DNA of 64,000 nucleotides, from NCBI RefSeq assembly GCF_033958435.1, contig NC_134137.1:176279501-176343500 (forward strand), given 5' to 3'. This document shows positions 24,117-36,539 of the stretch, in pieces. Source of the DNA: Carettochelys insculpta (Eukaryota > Chordata > Testudines > Carettochelyidae). Numbering within the stretch: position 1 is the first letter of the stretch; each line of letters starts with the position of its first letter. Below the pieces are notes generated by a model that searched no databases, was not told the DNA's origin, and saw only the letters and a program-made list of their open reading frames with translations. A program made the translations under genes and the position numbers.

Positions 24117-24743
24117 GGGTATATCTACATAGCCATATTATTCCAAAACAAACTATTCCAGAATATCTTATTTTGAAATAATGCTGCTACACACAAAGTG
24201 TATTTTGAAATAGTGCTTAGCTATTTCAAAGTACAGTGTCTACACACAATACAGCCTGTTTCAAAATAGACCCATTGAGCGCACTATGGCTTATTTCAAA
24301 ATAGACTCTATTCACTGTGTCCGCATCTACACCAGCCCCCCTCTTCTGGAAGGGGCATGGTAATGAGCAGAGTGGAAGATGCAGATGAGACACAGCTTAA
24401 AATATCTCACACCTTATTAGCATAGTCCCGTGAGATCTTGCTTCTGGAAGATTCCCTTCCAGAAGCAAGATCTTGCTGGAATATGCTAATGAAGAGCAAG
24501 ATATTTTAATCGGCACCTCATTTGCATCTTCTGCTCCGCTCACTACCATGCCCCTTCCAGAAGGGGAATACTGGTGTAACCGCAGCCTGTCTTTTCAGCC
24601 CCTATTCCTTGTGCAATGAGGTTTACCTATTTCGAAATACACCATCTGCTATTTCAAAATAGCGGTTGCATTGTGTAGATGCTAGGAAAGGTGTTTTGAA
24701 ATAGTGTGTGTTATTTCAAAATAACTGCTGTGTAAACATATCC
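24117..24743. mobile_element. Harbinger-like MITE, outer element of a nested pair
   Basis: The ends are GGGTATATCTACATAGCC and the inverse of GGATATGTTTACACAGCAG, flanked by TGA on both sides (24114-24116 and 24744-24746). Many CTATTTCAAAATAG motifs, CpG-decayed forms of the TTTCGAAA palindrome, fill the subterminal zones. A second MITE is inserted at 24319-24587. Confidence 0.7.
24319..24587. mobile_element. Foldback MITE nested in another MITE
   Basis: The ends are GTCCGCATCTACACCAGC and the inverse of GGCTGCGGTTACACCAGT, flanked by TGT on both sides (24316-24318 and 24588-24590). The element is an almost complete palindrome centred near 24450 (AGATCTTGCTTCTGGAAG against CTTCCAGAAGCAAGATCT). 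No coding sequence. Confidence 0.75.
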
Positions 24744-25924
24744 TGAGATTACTCATGATAAATTGTAGCTTTATTCAGTGCTACTCAGCGAAAAGGGGCC
24801 ATTTCCCTCTATAGAGCAGGAGATCAGATGAGATGCTCATAACGCTCTCTTCTGGCCTTCAGATCTATGAGTCACTGAAAATATGGGAGGTGAGATAAGA
24901 ATTATGGTATGGGTGTGATTTTCAAAATGTACTGTTTCTGTGGGTGCCACTTGCATATTGCATTTGGTGAACTGCAGATACAGATATTTGTAGCTATATT
25001 TACAACTGCCCGTTTGGACTACTGATCCTGGTATTTAGACTTCTCAGCACTAATAAATATGCCCTGAAAAACACAGGCAACAAGAGTCTGAAAGAGCAAA
25101 GCTGCAGCCACAAGCATGGAAACTGTGCAAAAACCCAGTGAAAACCAGTCCCTCTAAGAACTAATACACCAATATATACAGGAGAAATAAAATTCTAGCT
25201 ATCCTACCCTGGGTGTTGCAATTATATTTATTAGCAGTAATCTACAGAAGCTCTTAGAGGCCTCAGCTGAGCTCAGGGCCATATTCTGCTAGATGCTGTA
25301 GGTACACATAGCCTGTCTCAGACTCAAAGTGCTCACACTTTAAATACACAAGACACACAAAGGCTGGAAGAAAGGACGTACAGTATTATTACTGATGGTG
25401 GTAGAAATTGGTTCACGTAAACTATATTTCAATGGAAAATTAATTTTCCATGTCAACTTTTTTTTTTTTAATTTTTCATCACAACTGAATGCTCCAAACC
25501 TGAAGTTTTCAGCCTCAAACCAAACTATTCCTAATGAAAACTGAAATACTTTGAGTTGGCAACATGGCCAGGGCGCCTTGAGGATGTTGTAGTTTGGTTG
25601 GCTCAATGTCCCATTCTCTTCCTTTGGTCAAGATCCTTGGCTACACTCCATTTCCCATGAGACACTATAGCCAGGGACTCCCAGGCTACATTGCTCACCA
25701 AGAAGGGAGGCTGCCATGCATTTTGGGAGAGGTAGTCCAACCAAGGAAAGCCCAGCCTACAGAAGACAATGGGAGCACAAGACGCGCAAACTACAGCTCC
25801 CATGAACCACTGAATGAAGCTAGCTGGCTCTCAGGCAAAAATATGTTGGTTTTCAATAATTTGCCAAAAAGTTGAAATTTTCGGTAGAAAAAACAAACTT
25901 CCTATTTCCTACTTGAATTATTCT
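24744..25924. other. Intergenic DNA
   Basis: Nothing I can name with confidence. The segment 25570-25825 has the look of an old dispersed repeat (ACTACAGCTCCCATGA), but I cannot classify it. Confidence 0.4.
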
Positions 25925-26060
25925 CCTCAGATAAATGAAGGAAATCTGAGCCACAGAGAGATTAAATGACTTGATCAAGGTCACATGAAAAGGCTGTAAA
26001 AACTGACAACTGAACACATATCTCTTGAATCATTGTGCAATACTGTAAACATACAACTGT
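25925..26060 (+). repeat. MIR (CORE-SINE) relic
   Basis: The segment CTGAGCCACAGAGAGATTAA followed by TGACTTGATCAAGGTCACAT is the conserved central and 3' part of MIR, an ancient amniote tRNA-derived SINE. Truncated, limits approximate. Confidence 0.65.
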
Positions 26061-26094
26061 CCTTCACCACAGTAGCTGAGTTCTTAGTGTCTGA

Positions 26095-26200
26095 GGGCAC
26101 GTCTACACCACCTGTGGTCAGATGAAGGGGACCGAGAATAGTATCGAGCACCAAAGTGCTCCTCTGTAACTCCCTGATATAGCCATGAACTTGAAGGTCC
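26095..26200 (+). repeat. Solo end of a Harbinger-like MITE
   Basis: GGGCACGTCTACACCACC matches the TIR core of the neighbouring Harbinger-like elements, but I find no opposite end. Probably a truncated insertion, right limit unknown. Confidence 0.35.
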
Positions 26201-27468
26201 AAACTTCACTCTAACGTAGGCCTCTTTGAAGAGACTTTGTAAGACTTAATGAGCCTGACTCTTAGCACAAACTCAGACTCTTTAAGATTGCACTTAAATG
26301 TTGCACTGTAACTCCCACATAAGCGAGTTACAGCACATTTTGGTGCACTCCCTTCTTGTCTCTAGCCACGTACTGATTGACTCCATATCACAAGAGATGC
26401 TGCAGTCTAATCTTTGCCTGCCATTGCCAATGGTAACTTCCTGTCATGATGGCAGTTATCGATTGCAATTGTAGCTATCCAACATGTAATCTGAAATTCT
26501 CATTTTTTTTTTACATAAATCATGTTCCTTTTCCAGGGAAGGTTTCAGTTCCCATTTGTTAGATGCACGCTGAAGTGGAAATGTATACTATCTGGAACAG
26601 AAAAGGCACATATGTGAAAAGGAGACTGCTGTCTGCTCCATAATCACATTAAATCCTACGCACAGATGCAAACTCACAGCTTTTAACCCTGCATCATGTC
26701 CTCCTCAGGGAAGCTGCATGGTGCTGGAGATAGTAAAGATCATTAAATACAGTCCCCAGTCGATTGCTGAAAAGTTTCACATTTTCTTGTGGTTTTCTTG
26801 TGACACCACAGAAAGTTGCCTCATTAAATACGTGTATCATCATTATATCTCAAGTTATGCATATTGACCATGTTCTTGTCAGCCAGACATGATGCTTTCT
26901 TAGCTCACACCCCAAGACAGATTTGCGTCAAGGTAACCTCCCTGCTTCCTGGCCCATTAAGCACAATAAGCTTGCCCAGAGAGCCCCTTCCAGAGATATT
27001 TAAGAGAATATTGAGGCAGTGGGTACAATATGATTCAGCAAGGCATCTAAGGTGCCATCTTTTTCCAGCAATTGTCCATGCACATGGGCTGAGGATCTAG
27101 AAGTGGAAGCTGTAACATCTCTTCTTTGTCTTCACTTCCGTGCCACATGTCTGAACAAGATTTCTAACAAAGCAGAGCATTGACCAATGGGTCAATGACC
27201 TCAAGCTAGGGGATGAACTAGAGGGACTTATTACAAGCTAGAAAATTTAATATCGCTACTATTATCCTGACCTGCAAACTCTGAAATCAGTTGTAAGGTG
27301 TATGATGCCTTTAACCAACCAATAACTCTTTTCTTCTTATATTAATAAACCTTTAGTGGCTGATCCTTTGGGATTAAAAGACTCTTATGAATGATGAATC
27401 TGGTTTCAGTAAACGCTGACCATAAAGACCAATTGTCTGTGTGGTAATAGGGGCTGGAATGCTTAGAG
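26200..27468. other. Intergenic DNA
   Basis: No gene or repeat that I recognise. Confidence 0.5.
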
Positions 27469-27611
27469 CCATGGTGTCCAACATGCTGGCCACATGTGGC
27501 TATTTGGCCAGTTGAGTGTGGTTAGTTGGCTTGAACAATAAATATATTTTCAGACTAATGTGGCTAGTGTACTATAGAGGTCACTGCTTCTGAACTGGTT
27601 GGACACCAAGG
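27469..27611. mobile_element. Short hAT-like element
   Basis: Inverted ends CCATGGTGTCCAAC and GTTGGACACCAAGG enclose about 140 bp. The end sequence is hAT-like. The flanking 8-mers do not match, so the boundary or family may be wrong. Confidence 0.45.
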
Positions 27612-27964
27612 AACTGTGTTTTTCACTTTTTACTAACCAGTGTGGTGATACAAGAGCTCTCTTTAGTTACTGGCTTGATGAAATTGTAGCGAATAAGCCA
27701 CCAGTTTGGCGGTACTTCTGCCCTCTTTTTATCAGTGTGTCCTATATTTGACATTCTCAACAGTGATCCACACTAGGTGCTGCCACAGTAACTGGGAGAC
27801 TATTCAGTAGGTGATGGATGTCAAGCAGGAAAGTGTCAAAATTAAGAAGAGGAGAGAAAGGGAGGTCTACATGGCATTCTCCTCATAGTGGTGTGGGGAG
27901 AACTCACACTGCAGGCTGCCTTAGCACAGGCATATAGAGCCATGTAAATAGAGAGGTACTAAGA

Positions 27965-29715
27965 GGAAGGTGATCAGACAGGGCGTGGGGCCCCTACTGG
28001 ATGAAGGAGGTAACCCAGTAACAGATGATGTAGGGAAAGCTGAAGTAGTTAATGCTTTCTTTGCCTCTGTCTTCATGGACAAAGACAGCTCCCGGACTAA
28101 TGTGGTAAGTGATGCATTGTGGGATGAAGGTGGACAGCCTTTGGTGAGGAAAGAACAGGTTAGGAGCTAGCTAAGAAAGCTAAATGTACATAAATCAATG
28201 GGCCCGGACCTAATTCATCCTAGGGTTCTGAGGAAGTTGGCGTGTGTTGTTGATGAGCCCTTGGCTGTTATCTTTGAAAAGTCGTGGAGATCGGGAGAGA
28301 TCCCAGATGAGTGGAAAAAAGGCAAATGTAGTGCCCATCTTTAAAAAAGGGAAGAAGGATGATTCAGGGAACTATAGGTCTTACATCAGTCCCTGAAAAA
28401 ATCATGGAGGGGCTCCTCAAGGAAGTCGTTTTGAGGCACTTGGAGGAGGGGAGAGTGATCAGGAATAGTCAGCATGGATTCATGAAGGGCAAGTCATGCC
28501 TGATCAATCTGATTAGTTTCTACAATAAGATAACTGGCTCTGTGGATAGGGGAAAATCAAAGGATGTGATTTATCTTGACTTTAGCAAAGCTTTTGATAC
28601 GGTCTCCCACAATATTCTTGTTAGCAAGTTCAAGGAATGTGGATTGGATAAATGGACGGTAAGATGGATAGAAAGCTGGCTAAAAGGTCGGGCCCAGCAG
28701 GTAGTGATCAATGGCTTGATGTCGGGATGGCAGTCAGTTTCTAGTGGAGTGCCCCAAGGTTCGGTTCTGGGTCCTGTTCTGTTCAACATATTTATCAATT
28801 ACCTGGATGAGTGGTTGGATTGCACCCTCAGCAAGTTTGCGGATGACACTAAGCTAGGGGGGAGAGGTAGATACGCTGGAGGGTAGGGACAGGGTCTAGA
28901 CTGACTTAGACAAATTGGAAGACTAGGCTGCAAGAAATCTGATGAGATTCAATAAGGGCAAGTGCAAAGTCCTGCACTTGGTCCAGAAGAATCCCAAGCA
29001 TTGTTACAGGCTGGGGTCCGACTGGCTCGGTTGCGGTTTTGCAGAAAAGGACCTGGGAGTTGTAGTGGACAAGAAGCTGGACATGAGTCAACTGTGTGCT
29101 GTTGTAGCCAAGAAAGCTAATGGCATAATAGGTTGCATCAGGAGGAGGGTTTCCAGTAGATCCAGATAAGTGATTATTCCTCTTTATTTGGCTTTGGTGA
29201 GGCCGCATCTGGAGTACTGTGTCCAGTTCTGGACCCCCATTTATAGGAAGGATGTGGATACACTTGAGAGTGTCCAGCAGAGGGCGACCAAAATAATTAG
29301 GGGGCTGGAGCATAAGACTTATGAAGAAAGGTTGAGGGAATTGGGACTGTTTAGTCTGCAGAAGAGAAGACTGAGGGGGGACTTGATAACAGCCTTCAAC
29401 TTACTGAAGGGAGGCTGTAAAGAGGCTGGAGAGAGGCTGCTCACAGTGGTCAGGGATGGCAGAACATGGAACAATGGTCTCAAGTTGCGGTTGGAAAGGT
29501 CCAGGTTGAACGTTAGGAAAAAATTTTTCACTAGGAGGGTGGTGAAGCATTGGAATGGTCTGCCCAGGGAAGTAGTGGAGTCTCCATCCCTGGAGGTGTT
29601 TAAGTCTCGGCTTGGGGCTGATCTGATGGGTTTGGTCCTGCTTAGAGCAGGGGGCTGGACTCGATGGATTTTTTAGGTCTCTTCCAGCTCTATTGTTCTA
29701 TGATTCTATGTTTCT
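27965..29715 (+). mobile_element. CR1 LINE, 5'-truncated, with reverse transcriptase
   Basis: The best preserved retrotransposon in the window: about 1.75 kb of CR1 ORF2 from just before the RT domain to the 3' end. RT motifs in order: GPDLIHPRVL (28204), [48 protein letters not shown] with the catalytic ADD at about 28842, then [24 protein letters not shown] and the thumb/C-terminal segment to 29676. It ends in the CR1-typical TTCTATGATTCTATG tail at 29696-29711. 5' truncation is the usual outcome of CR1 insertion. Confidence 0.9.
27970..29676 (+). pseudogene. CR1 ORF2 reverse transcriptase, disrupted
   Basis: The protein is readable almost throughout but broken. A TAG lies at 28168-28170. 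A one-base gain in the A-run near 28314-28320 and another shift near 28380 follow. Then an open stretch runs 28359-28886 with the catalytic motifs. A further shift comes between 28860 and 28942, and a TAA is at 29167-29169 (RSR* then continues in frame at 29170). The endonuclease domain is absent. Few stops per kilobase suggests moderate age. Confidence 0.85.
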
Positions 29716-30810
29716 GTGCTTAGTGAATAAAGAGATGCCAGAATCTTAAAGAATATGCCATACACAGTGAATTATATGTCCAAGCCAAGCTGCCTCCATC
29801 TGCACTGCTATTTTCACAACGTATTGTATCCCTGCTGCCAGAGTGTTTCCCCACAGGTTGATTGTGATGACCAGTCTGCCTACCTGCCCTCTGTGACACC
29901 CCATTACCCTGCTGAGCCAGAGCCTCGTGTCCCCCAGCAAAGGCCCAGAATTAATGTCACAGCCCACAGCAGAGCAACACAGACACTGAGAGTGACTCAG
30001 CTCTGGGAAGGTTCAATCACAGGGACCTGACACAGTAACTAGGTGCACAGCCCCAATGGGATCTGAACCCAGATAAATCCATCTTATACTGCATAAACTA
30101 CACAGAGCAAGCTCATAAGTTGTATGCTCCCATCATCAATGACTGAGAGAGATGTGCAGATTCCCACCCCCCAGGCAAAACTTATTAAGCCTAATACACT
30201 AAAAGAACTTGTACAAATCATAATTTTTCAGCCTAATCCTTGTTTCAGGTAAAATCCTTTGCAGGCCAGACATGTCCCATCACAGCTGAGTCCAGCAGTG
30301 CCCCTCCACCTGTCTTGTTACAGTTCTGTTGTTTTCATGTAGTCTCCTGGGGTGAGAATGCAGTCCCAAAAAGACAGCTGAAAACAATCATTGTTTACTT
30401 CCCCTTCTCTTATATAGAATTTTCCCAGGGTAAGAAGGCTTTGTTTAATTCCCCACACTCCCATGAAAAAGTACAAAATTCAAGGTGGAATCCAGCCTGG
30501 TCACTAGTTTTTATAGGACCACCCATAGTCCAGGCTTACAAGAAAAATAAGACTATTCACAGTGCATTGCCTTGAGCCCTGGGCCATTATGTTCCTTGAG
30601 CACTGCTAATGGCCTTCACTAGCAGATCTAGATATAGAGACAGGTTTATACTTCATATTTCTAACTTCAAATCCAGGAACAATACATGCATACAAATAGA
30701 ATTTACACAGTCAGAGAATAACAAGCTCTCCACTGATAGATTATATACACCACATTTTGCAATTCATATTTGAATATTCATATTCACATTCAAAAACATA
30801 TTTCCATAAA
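29716..30810. other. Intergenic DNA
   Basis: No gene or repeat that I can name. Confidence 0.5.
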
Positions 30811-31253
30811 GGCTATATTTACACTAGCCCAGATCTTCAAAATGGCCATGCAATGGCCATTGCAAAGGTTACTAATGGTTCTCTGAAATGCATATTCAGC
30901 ATCTCATTAGCATGCGATCAGCAGCGGCCCTTCGAAATTGCTGCTTTTTGCTGCTGCATGGCTCGTCCAGACAGGGGTACTTTTCGAAAGGACCCCGCCA
31001 ACTTTGAAATCCCCTTATTCCTATCGGAATTCTCACCTATTGGAATAAAGGGATTTCGAAGTTGGTGGAGTCCTTTCAAAAAGGACCCCCGTCTGGACAA
31101 GCTGCACAGCAGCAAAAAGTGGCAGTTTTGAAGAGCTGTGGCCGGTGGCATGCTAATGAGGTGCTGAATGTGCATTTCAGTGCCTCATTAGTAATCTTTG
31201 AAATGGCCATTTGCATGGCCATTCCGAAGATTTTGGCTAGTGTAGACACGGCC
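30811..31253. mobile_element. Foldback MITE, Harbinger-like TIRs
   Basis: The ends are GGCTATATTTACACTAGCC and the inverse of GGCCGTGTCTACACTAGCC. The whole 443 bp folds back on itself around about 31030 (CCGTCTGGACAAGC against its complement, ATTTCGAAGTTGG against CCAACTTTGAAAT, GCATGCTAATGAGG in both arms). Flanks are TAA and ATA, so no clean 3-bp duplication. Confidence 0.7.
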
Positions 31254-34200
31254 ATAGAGTATGGAGGTGCAATGTGGCAGGCGGGCATCAGGGAAAGATT
31301 CAAACAGCTCCTTGCAGCTACCGGCCAGAGCCTTTCACAGCTACATGTAATACCTCACATGTTGCCATCACTGGTAAGCAGTGTAGCCATAGCCAAATGG
31401 AGCTGTCAGGGTAGGCGCTTTGGTGGGTCATAGGGAGTGGGAATGAGCGTAGGAGGAGTTGAGATGCTGGGAGACGCAGCATTAGGGAGTGTTTTGAAAC
31501 TGAAAAGGGAAAGAGAAATACGATGCTGCTCCATCCATTAATAGCTGTTTGAAGCAGCACCCACTCTGTGTCAGGCACTCTCTAAAAACTCACAACAGCT
31601 GAGGAGGAGAACGTGGGAGATTTCTGTATTCTTTTTATGAATATGATGTGTGGCTCAGGTTACCTGTAGACCTGTCCAGAATTAAATTGAAAGACAGTAC
31701 GAGGAAGGAGAAACCACAAAGGAAACAATGAAGAGGATACCTACAGAGAGAATACCCAGGTTCACCACCAGAGCAAATGAAGGCTATTACTTTAGAAATA
31801 CCCATCTGGCTGGGTCAAACTAGGCTAGGCATATTTTTTCCCTCAAACTCAAGCCTGGGATCAAAGGGACATGAAACAATTCCATACCAAGATGGTGTTA
31901 GGGTAACAGTGGCTAATGAGAGGTCTCTGCCAGAGCATCACTGAGAGAATGTTGCAGGTGCTCTTTTTCTTGTCCATCACGGGAGTAGGGGTGGCTAGAT
32001 TGAGGGGAAAGTACCCAAAACTGGCAAGAAAAGAATGAAGTTTAGGTACGATTCATACTATAAACCTTCTTTGTTATTTTAACCCATATCACTGCCTACT
32101 GTGTTCCTGAGAACTAATAAATAGTACCTTGTTTTGAAAAGTTTGAACTGTCATTGCAGATGATACATTGTCTGGTGGCATTGCTCCCCAGACAGAAGAT
32201 GCCTGCAAGAATCCAAACTACAATGGCTCTAGTAAAGGAACCACAGTGAGACATAGAGGTGTTGAAGCCTAGGGCCTCAGTCTAATAGTGACAATCCCAG
32301 GGTCTAACACCCGGAAATGAGTGCAGAAGGATACACAGCTTAGATGAGGATTCTGTTCTTTGCGGAGCTCAGAATCTGAGTACAAGCAGACAGAGGTTAG
32401 GTGAGAAACAACAATAGCAATTAATTCAGAAAGGAAGTCAATGTACTGTAGCAGCATGCCCATAAGTATTTAAGAGGGACTCAAATTTGGATGGAGTCGG
32501 GGTCTTGCTGAACCCTACGTAGAGAGCAGGTTGGAAGAAGTTACAGAAACTTGTAGAGAAGTTAAACATGATTTTATTTATCTTTCTTCACTTACCACTT
32601 TCTTATATTTTCATCTAACATTTCATTATAATTTCCACAATGTTTAATGTCACATTTCCATTGCAATACAGACTGCTAGCAGAACTGCTGTAAAATACCC
32701 TTCCCAGTGAAACAGAATTTCCACGGCTAACGTACTAATCAGTTACCAACCACTAAAAAGTGCTATGCAATATAAGTTAAACAACTTAAGGGTCTTTTCC
32801 CCCCAGTTTTCTAACAACCTATCATAACAATTAGATGCTGTATTGCAATGTTACATTAGAGTATATAATAAATCAGTGCTGACTTTCTAAAATGCACTGG
32901 CTGATGCATCTTTGTTTTGTCATAAACTGTATATAATGCCGGCTCAGCGCACAGTAAATGGTTTGAGTTGATTGTGTTATTTTAAATGTCTACTATACAA
33001 CTGTGAAATTTACTGTATATAATGTCATGGCTCTTGTTTGCCAGAACCTATATGGTCTCCTAAAAGGCACATGATCTCCTTTTCACAATCATTATGAAGG
33101 ATTTTGACATTGCAATACATAGGGGGCGTGATATGCTGTTTTTGTTTTTTGTATAGTTTGTGGAGAATACAAAGTAAATATCATGGATGCTTTTTGTGCT
33201 GCTTAGTAAAGCTGGAATTCATTATGCCTTGTAGAGCCACTGCAGACTTCCTATAGTTAAAGTGGCATTTTAGTTTCCATTACAAGCCAGGTTCCTAAAA
33301 TGCACACCAAATTAAATATTGGCCTTCGAATGGATGCATTTTGTCTGTGGCTATTGTAGAATTTTTCTGCCAAGTCTGAAGTAAATCAGGCAACGATTTC
33401 ATTAATTCTAAGAAGCTAAAACTCAATTAATCAGAGTTCAAAATATCTTATAGCTGTCACTGTGCCGAAGTGTAACATACAATGGAAAAGTCTACCCTTG
33501 TACTGGCCCCCTCTTTGTAGTATGTGCTTCAGTATCTCATGGGCAGAACATTGGCGCTACTGCAGCTCTCTAAACTGCACATACTTTGTGAGATGTCTTG
33601 AAAACGGAGATTCTTCTCTGTGATAAATAATGCGTATTTGAAAAAAACATTTTCTGGAAAAATAAACCCATTGCTGCTTTTTTTTTTTAAAAGTTATTTA
33701 TTTATTTATTTATTTCAGGGTGGGATTTTAAGCTACATTTTCCTGTGGGAAACCTGGAATAATTTTCTTTTTTTTCCTTTTCCCACTTGTTCTTCTGAAA
33801 GACTTCTGACAATTTCCACCCTCAATGCTGGACAAGGAGAAAGCTTGGAAAAGTCTGGGAGGTGTGGCGATGGCGCACAGATGACGGGGAGGCTGAGAGC
33901 CATACAGGCAGGAAGGCAGGGCATCAGCCCTGGCAAAAGCCTTCAAGGTGTATGGCTGCAAAGCAGCTGTTTCAATGCTCCTGCAGAAAAAATGAATTTT
34001 TCAGGTGGAAAATGCTGATTTTGCAAAAATGACTTTTTTTTGGTCAGAATATCGTCTTGATGAAAAGTTCTTCCCTGGCTCCATTGGCTTCCAACTCCCA
34101 TCAGGGCACAGATCAAGCAGCTGGATTTGAAGTCCAAAATTTGACCTGGTTTGTGTCTTCAGTCATGGCCTTTCCTCACATTCTACTCTGGAAGCTGAGG

Positions 34201-36129
34201 CTAGTTGAAGTAAATGTGCTGAATATGTATGGACATGCTAAATCGAAGTAAATGTGTGAAATATGTATGGCTAAGGGCAGAGCGCTCTATGGAGCTACCC
34301 AAATTCTCAGTGGCAGGACCTTCCTCTCTCTCTTTTGCGGAGGAAGAAGAGCTGCCCTTCCCCTTGCTTAGCCCGTGCTTAGCATCTCTAGTTGCCTGGG
34401 CTAGTGACAAGTCATGGGGCTTTGTGAGACACTTAACTTATCTCCTGGCCTGTGGGTAAGGCAGAAGGGCTTGGTGAGCTCATCACTGGGCCACCTCTGC
34501 TTTGCTGGGCTGATTTTATTTCACAGGTGTCTCTGAGGTCTCTGGCTCGGCTTTGCTCATGTGGTGAGCCGATGTAAAGCAACAATCCTGTGAGTTCAGC
34601 CCCTCAGTTGTGCTTGTGTAATTTCAAGGCACGGGTTTCTGAGGACAGCACCTCCAGCTTGTTAGGCTGATGCCAAAGTACAGACCTCTGTCACCTCATT
34701 GGCTTAGCACGTGAAGCTCACTGAGCTGTTGTGAAGTCACAAGCCACAGGGACATCACTCTACTAGCACTTCTAGCTTGTTACTTTTCTGTGAAGAGCCA
34801 GGTCCCCTGCTCAGCACTTCTAGCTGGCTGAGAGCTGTGTGAGGTGCCCGTCTTAGCAGCAGCGGCTACAGTTAATCAGACTAGGATGGAGGATGTTACC
34901 AGTCCTGCCATGGTGGGGGATGATAGGGTGAAATGTGCTGTAGTGATTTGTGCAAAGGGACGTGCCACGGGGCACACACAAGGACATAGCTGCACACATT
35001 ATTGAAAGGAGTCTATGCCTACTTCAGGCAGGCCCACAGCCAGGCTGCGAACACACACGTGCATATGGCAGAGGGCATATGTTCACGGCAAACACACAGT
35101 TGGGAGCCTGCTCCTTAACTCTGCCCCACAAAAACCCCATAATGGACAGCCGTGAGAGCTCAGGGACCTGACAGGGGACGTCTTTCCCCCAGCCTTCAAT
35201 CTAGGGGAGGGAAAGCCAGTCGCAGGATCTCCTTGGAGGGAACAGACGATTGGAGAGGGCAGAGTCTGCCTCCTGCCTTCTTTCTCCCATAGAGGGGAAG
35301 CGAGAACCAGGAGTGAGGGAGGAGCTCTGGACGAAAAGAGGAGGTGTGAGCAGGTGGGGTCCCCAAGCTTGTACAATTCCTCTCCCGTCATCTTCTGGTG
35401 CTATTCTACCTAGTGGCCGCAGGAAGGTCTGGAAACAAATAAACTCCCTGTGGTGGTGGATTGAAGAAAGTTCAGGTCCTGTTTGCTGTGGAAATTAGGG
35501 GGTTCCCACCTTCACTCTGATTTGCCCTCCCCCCTCTTCTCTGTCAGGATGGAGGGGTGGCTTGGCCAAATGTAACAGCGCTGTGAATGTAACATCTCCC
35601 TATGGGCAGAGGCCTGCTCAAGATGGTGCCCTAGGCAAGTGCACCAAGGGCCTCACTCCACCAGACAGCAAGAAGCTAGGAGGAAATCCAAGGACACGGA
35701 GCTCCCCCCGAACAGGCGAGGGAAACGAAGGGGAACTTCCATTTTTAGCAAAATGCGGGGTGAGCTGCACTCCTGCCTGCTCTGCCTGCAACTCCTGGCT
35801 GTACCTTGGTCTACATGAAAAGCCTACTAGAACTTGGACGGCTCTTGCAGCAGTAATATGACAACTGCTACATTCGCTATGCCTAGGAATGTGGTCTTCT
35901 GAACAGCAAGTTAGCAGCGACTCTGGCCACATTTCTGTAATACACCTGCTAACTAAGTTGCTTGAGAGTCTTCACCGGACTTGCCGAGTTTTCCCAGATA
36001 GCACTTCACTGGTGTTGGTTCCATTATTTCACACGCTAAAGGAATACGGATTTTAGGAAGACCAAGTTTTGGAAAGGGAGTTGTAAACACCTCTCCGGCG
36101 CCTAAATGAAATAGATGTATGGAGATATG
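31254..36129. other. Mostly unique intergenic DNA
   Basis: The longest stretch without a recognised element. About 32560-33600 is AT-rich and free of repeats I know. It could include conserved noncoding DNA between ERG and its downstream neighbour. A (TTTA)n tract sits at about 33696-33716. No exon-like ORF with splice sites stands out. Confidence 0.4.
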
Positions 36130-36325
36130 CATCTCATAGAGCTGAACGGGACCTCAGGAGAGGGCATCAAGTCTACTTCTCTGCCCTCTTAACAGGGCCA
36201 AGCTCCATCTTGGAAGTTTTCTTCTTTAAGCCTATTTGCTCCAGACGGCCCCCTCAAGAACTGAGCTCACAGCCTGGAGTGTAGCAGGTGCCTGCTCAAA
36301 CCACTGAGCTAGCCCTACCTTTCCT
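36130..36325 (-). repeat. CR1 LINE 3' end, antisense
   Basis: CTCATAGAGCTGAACGGGAC followed by CTCAGGAG is the antisense start of a CR1 3' end. The same terminal block is at 50129-50212. The stretch continues with TGCTCAAACCACTGAGCTAG, a piece commonly joined to these tails. Decayed. Confidence 0.55.
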
Positions 36326-36369
36326 GGGGCTTTTCTTAGGGGGCAGCAGCTGTATGTAGCAGGATCCTG

Positions 36370-36480
36370 CTGATTCTTCTTCCTATCAGGGAGCAAGGGG
36401 ACAGTACATGGCTTGCGTGCATGTCTCTCACTGCTGGCCAGAGAGGGGAGAAGGCACAGGGGTAAGTATTTGTACATTCC
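36370..36480. repeat. Unclassified repeat shared with 625-720
   Basis: Both segments carry ATCAGGGAGCAAGGGG and a CTCTC-CTG-TGGCC-GAGGGGAGA stretch in the same order, with roughly 70% identity by eye. Only two copies are visible, so the family is unknown. Confidence 0.45.
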
Positions 36481-36539
36481 CCTTGCTCCGTGGTAGGGGA
36501 ATGGGAAGAAGATCAAGCAGTGTCCTAGCATGCACAGCT

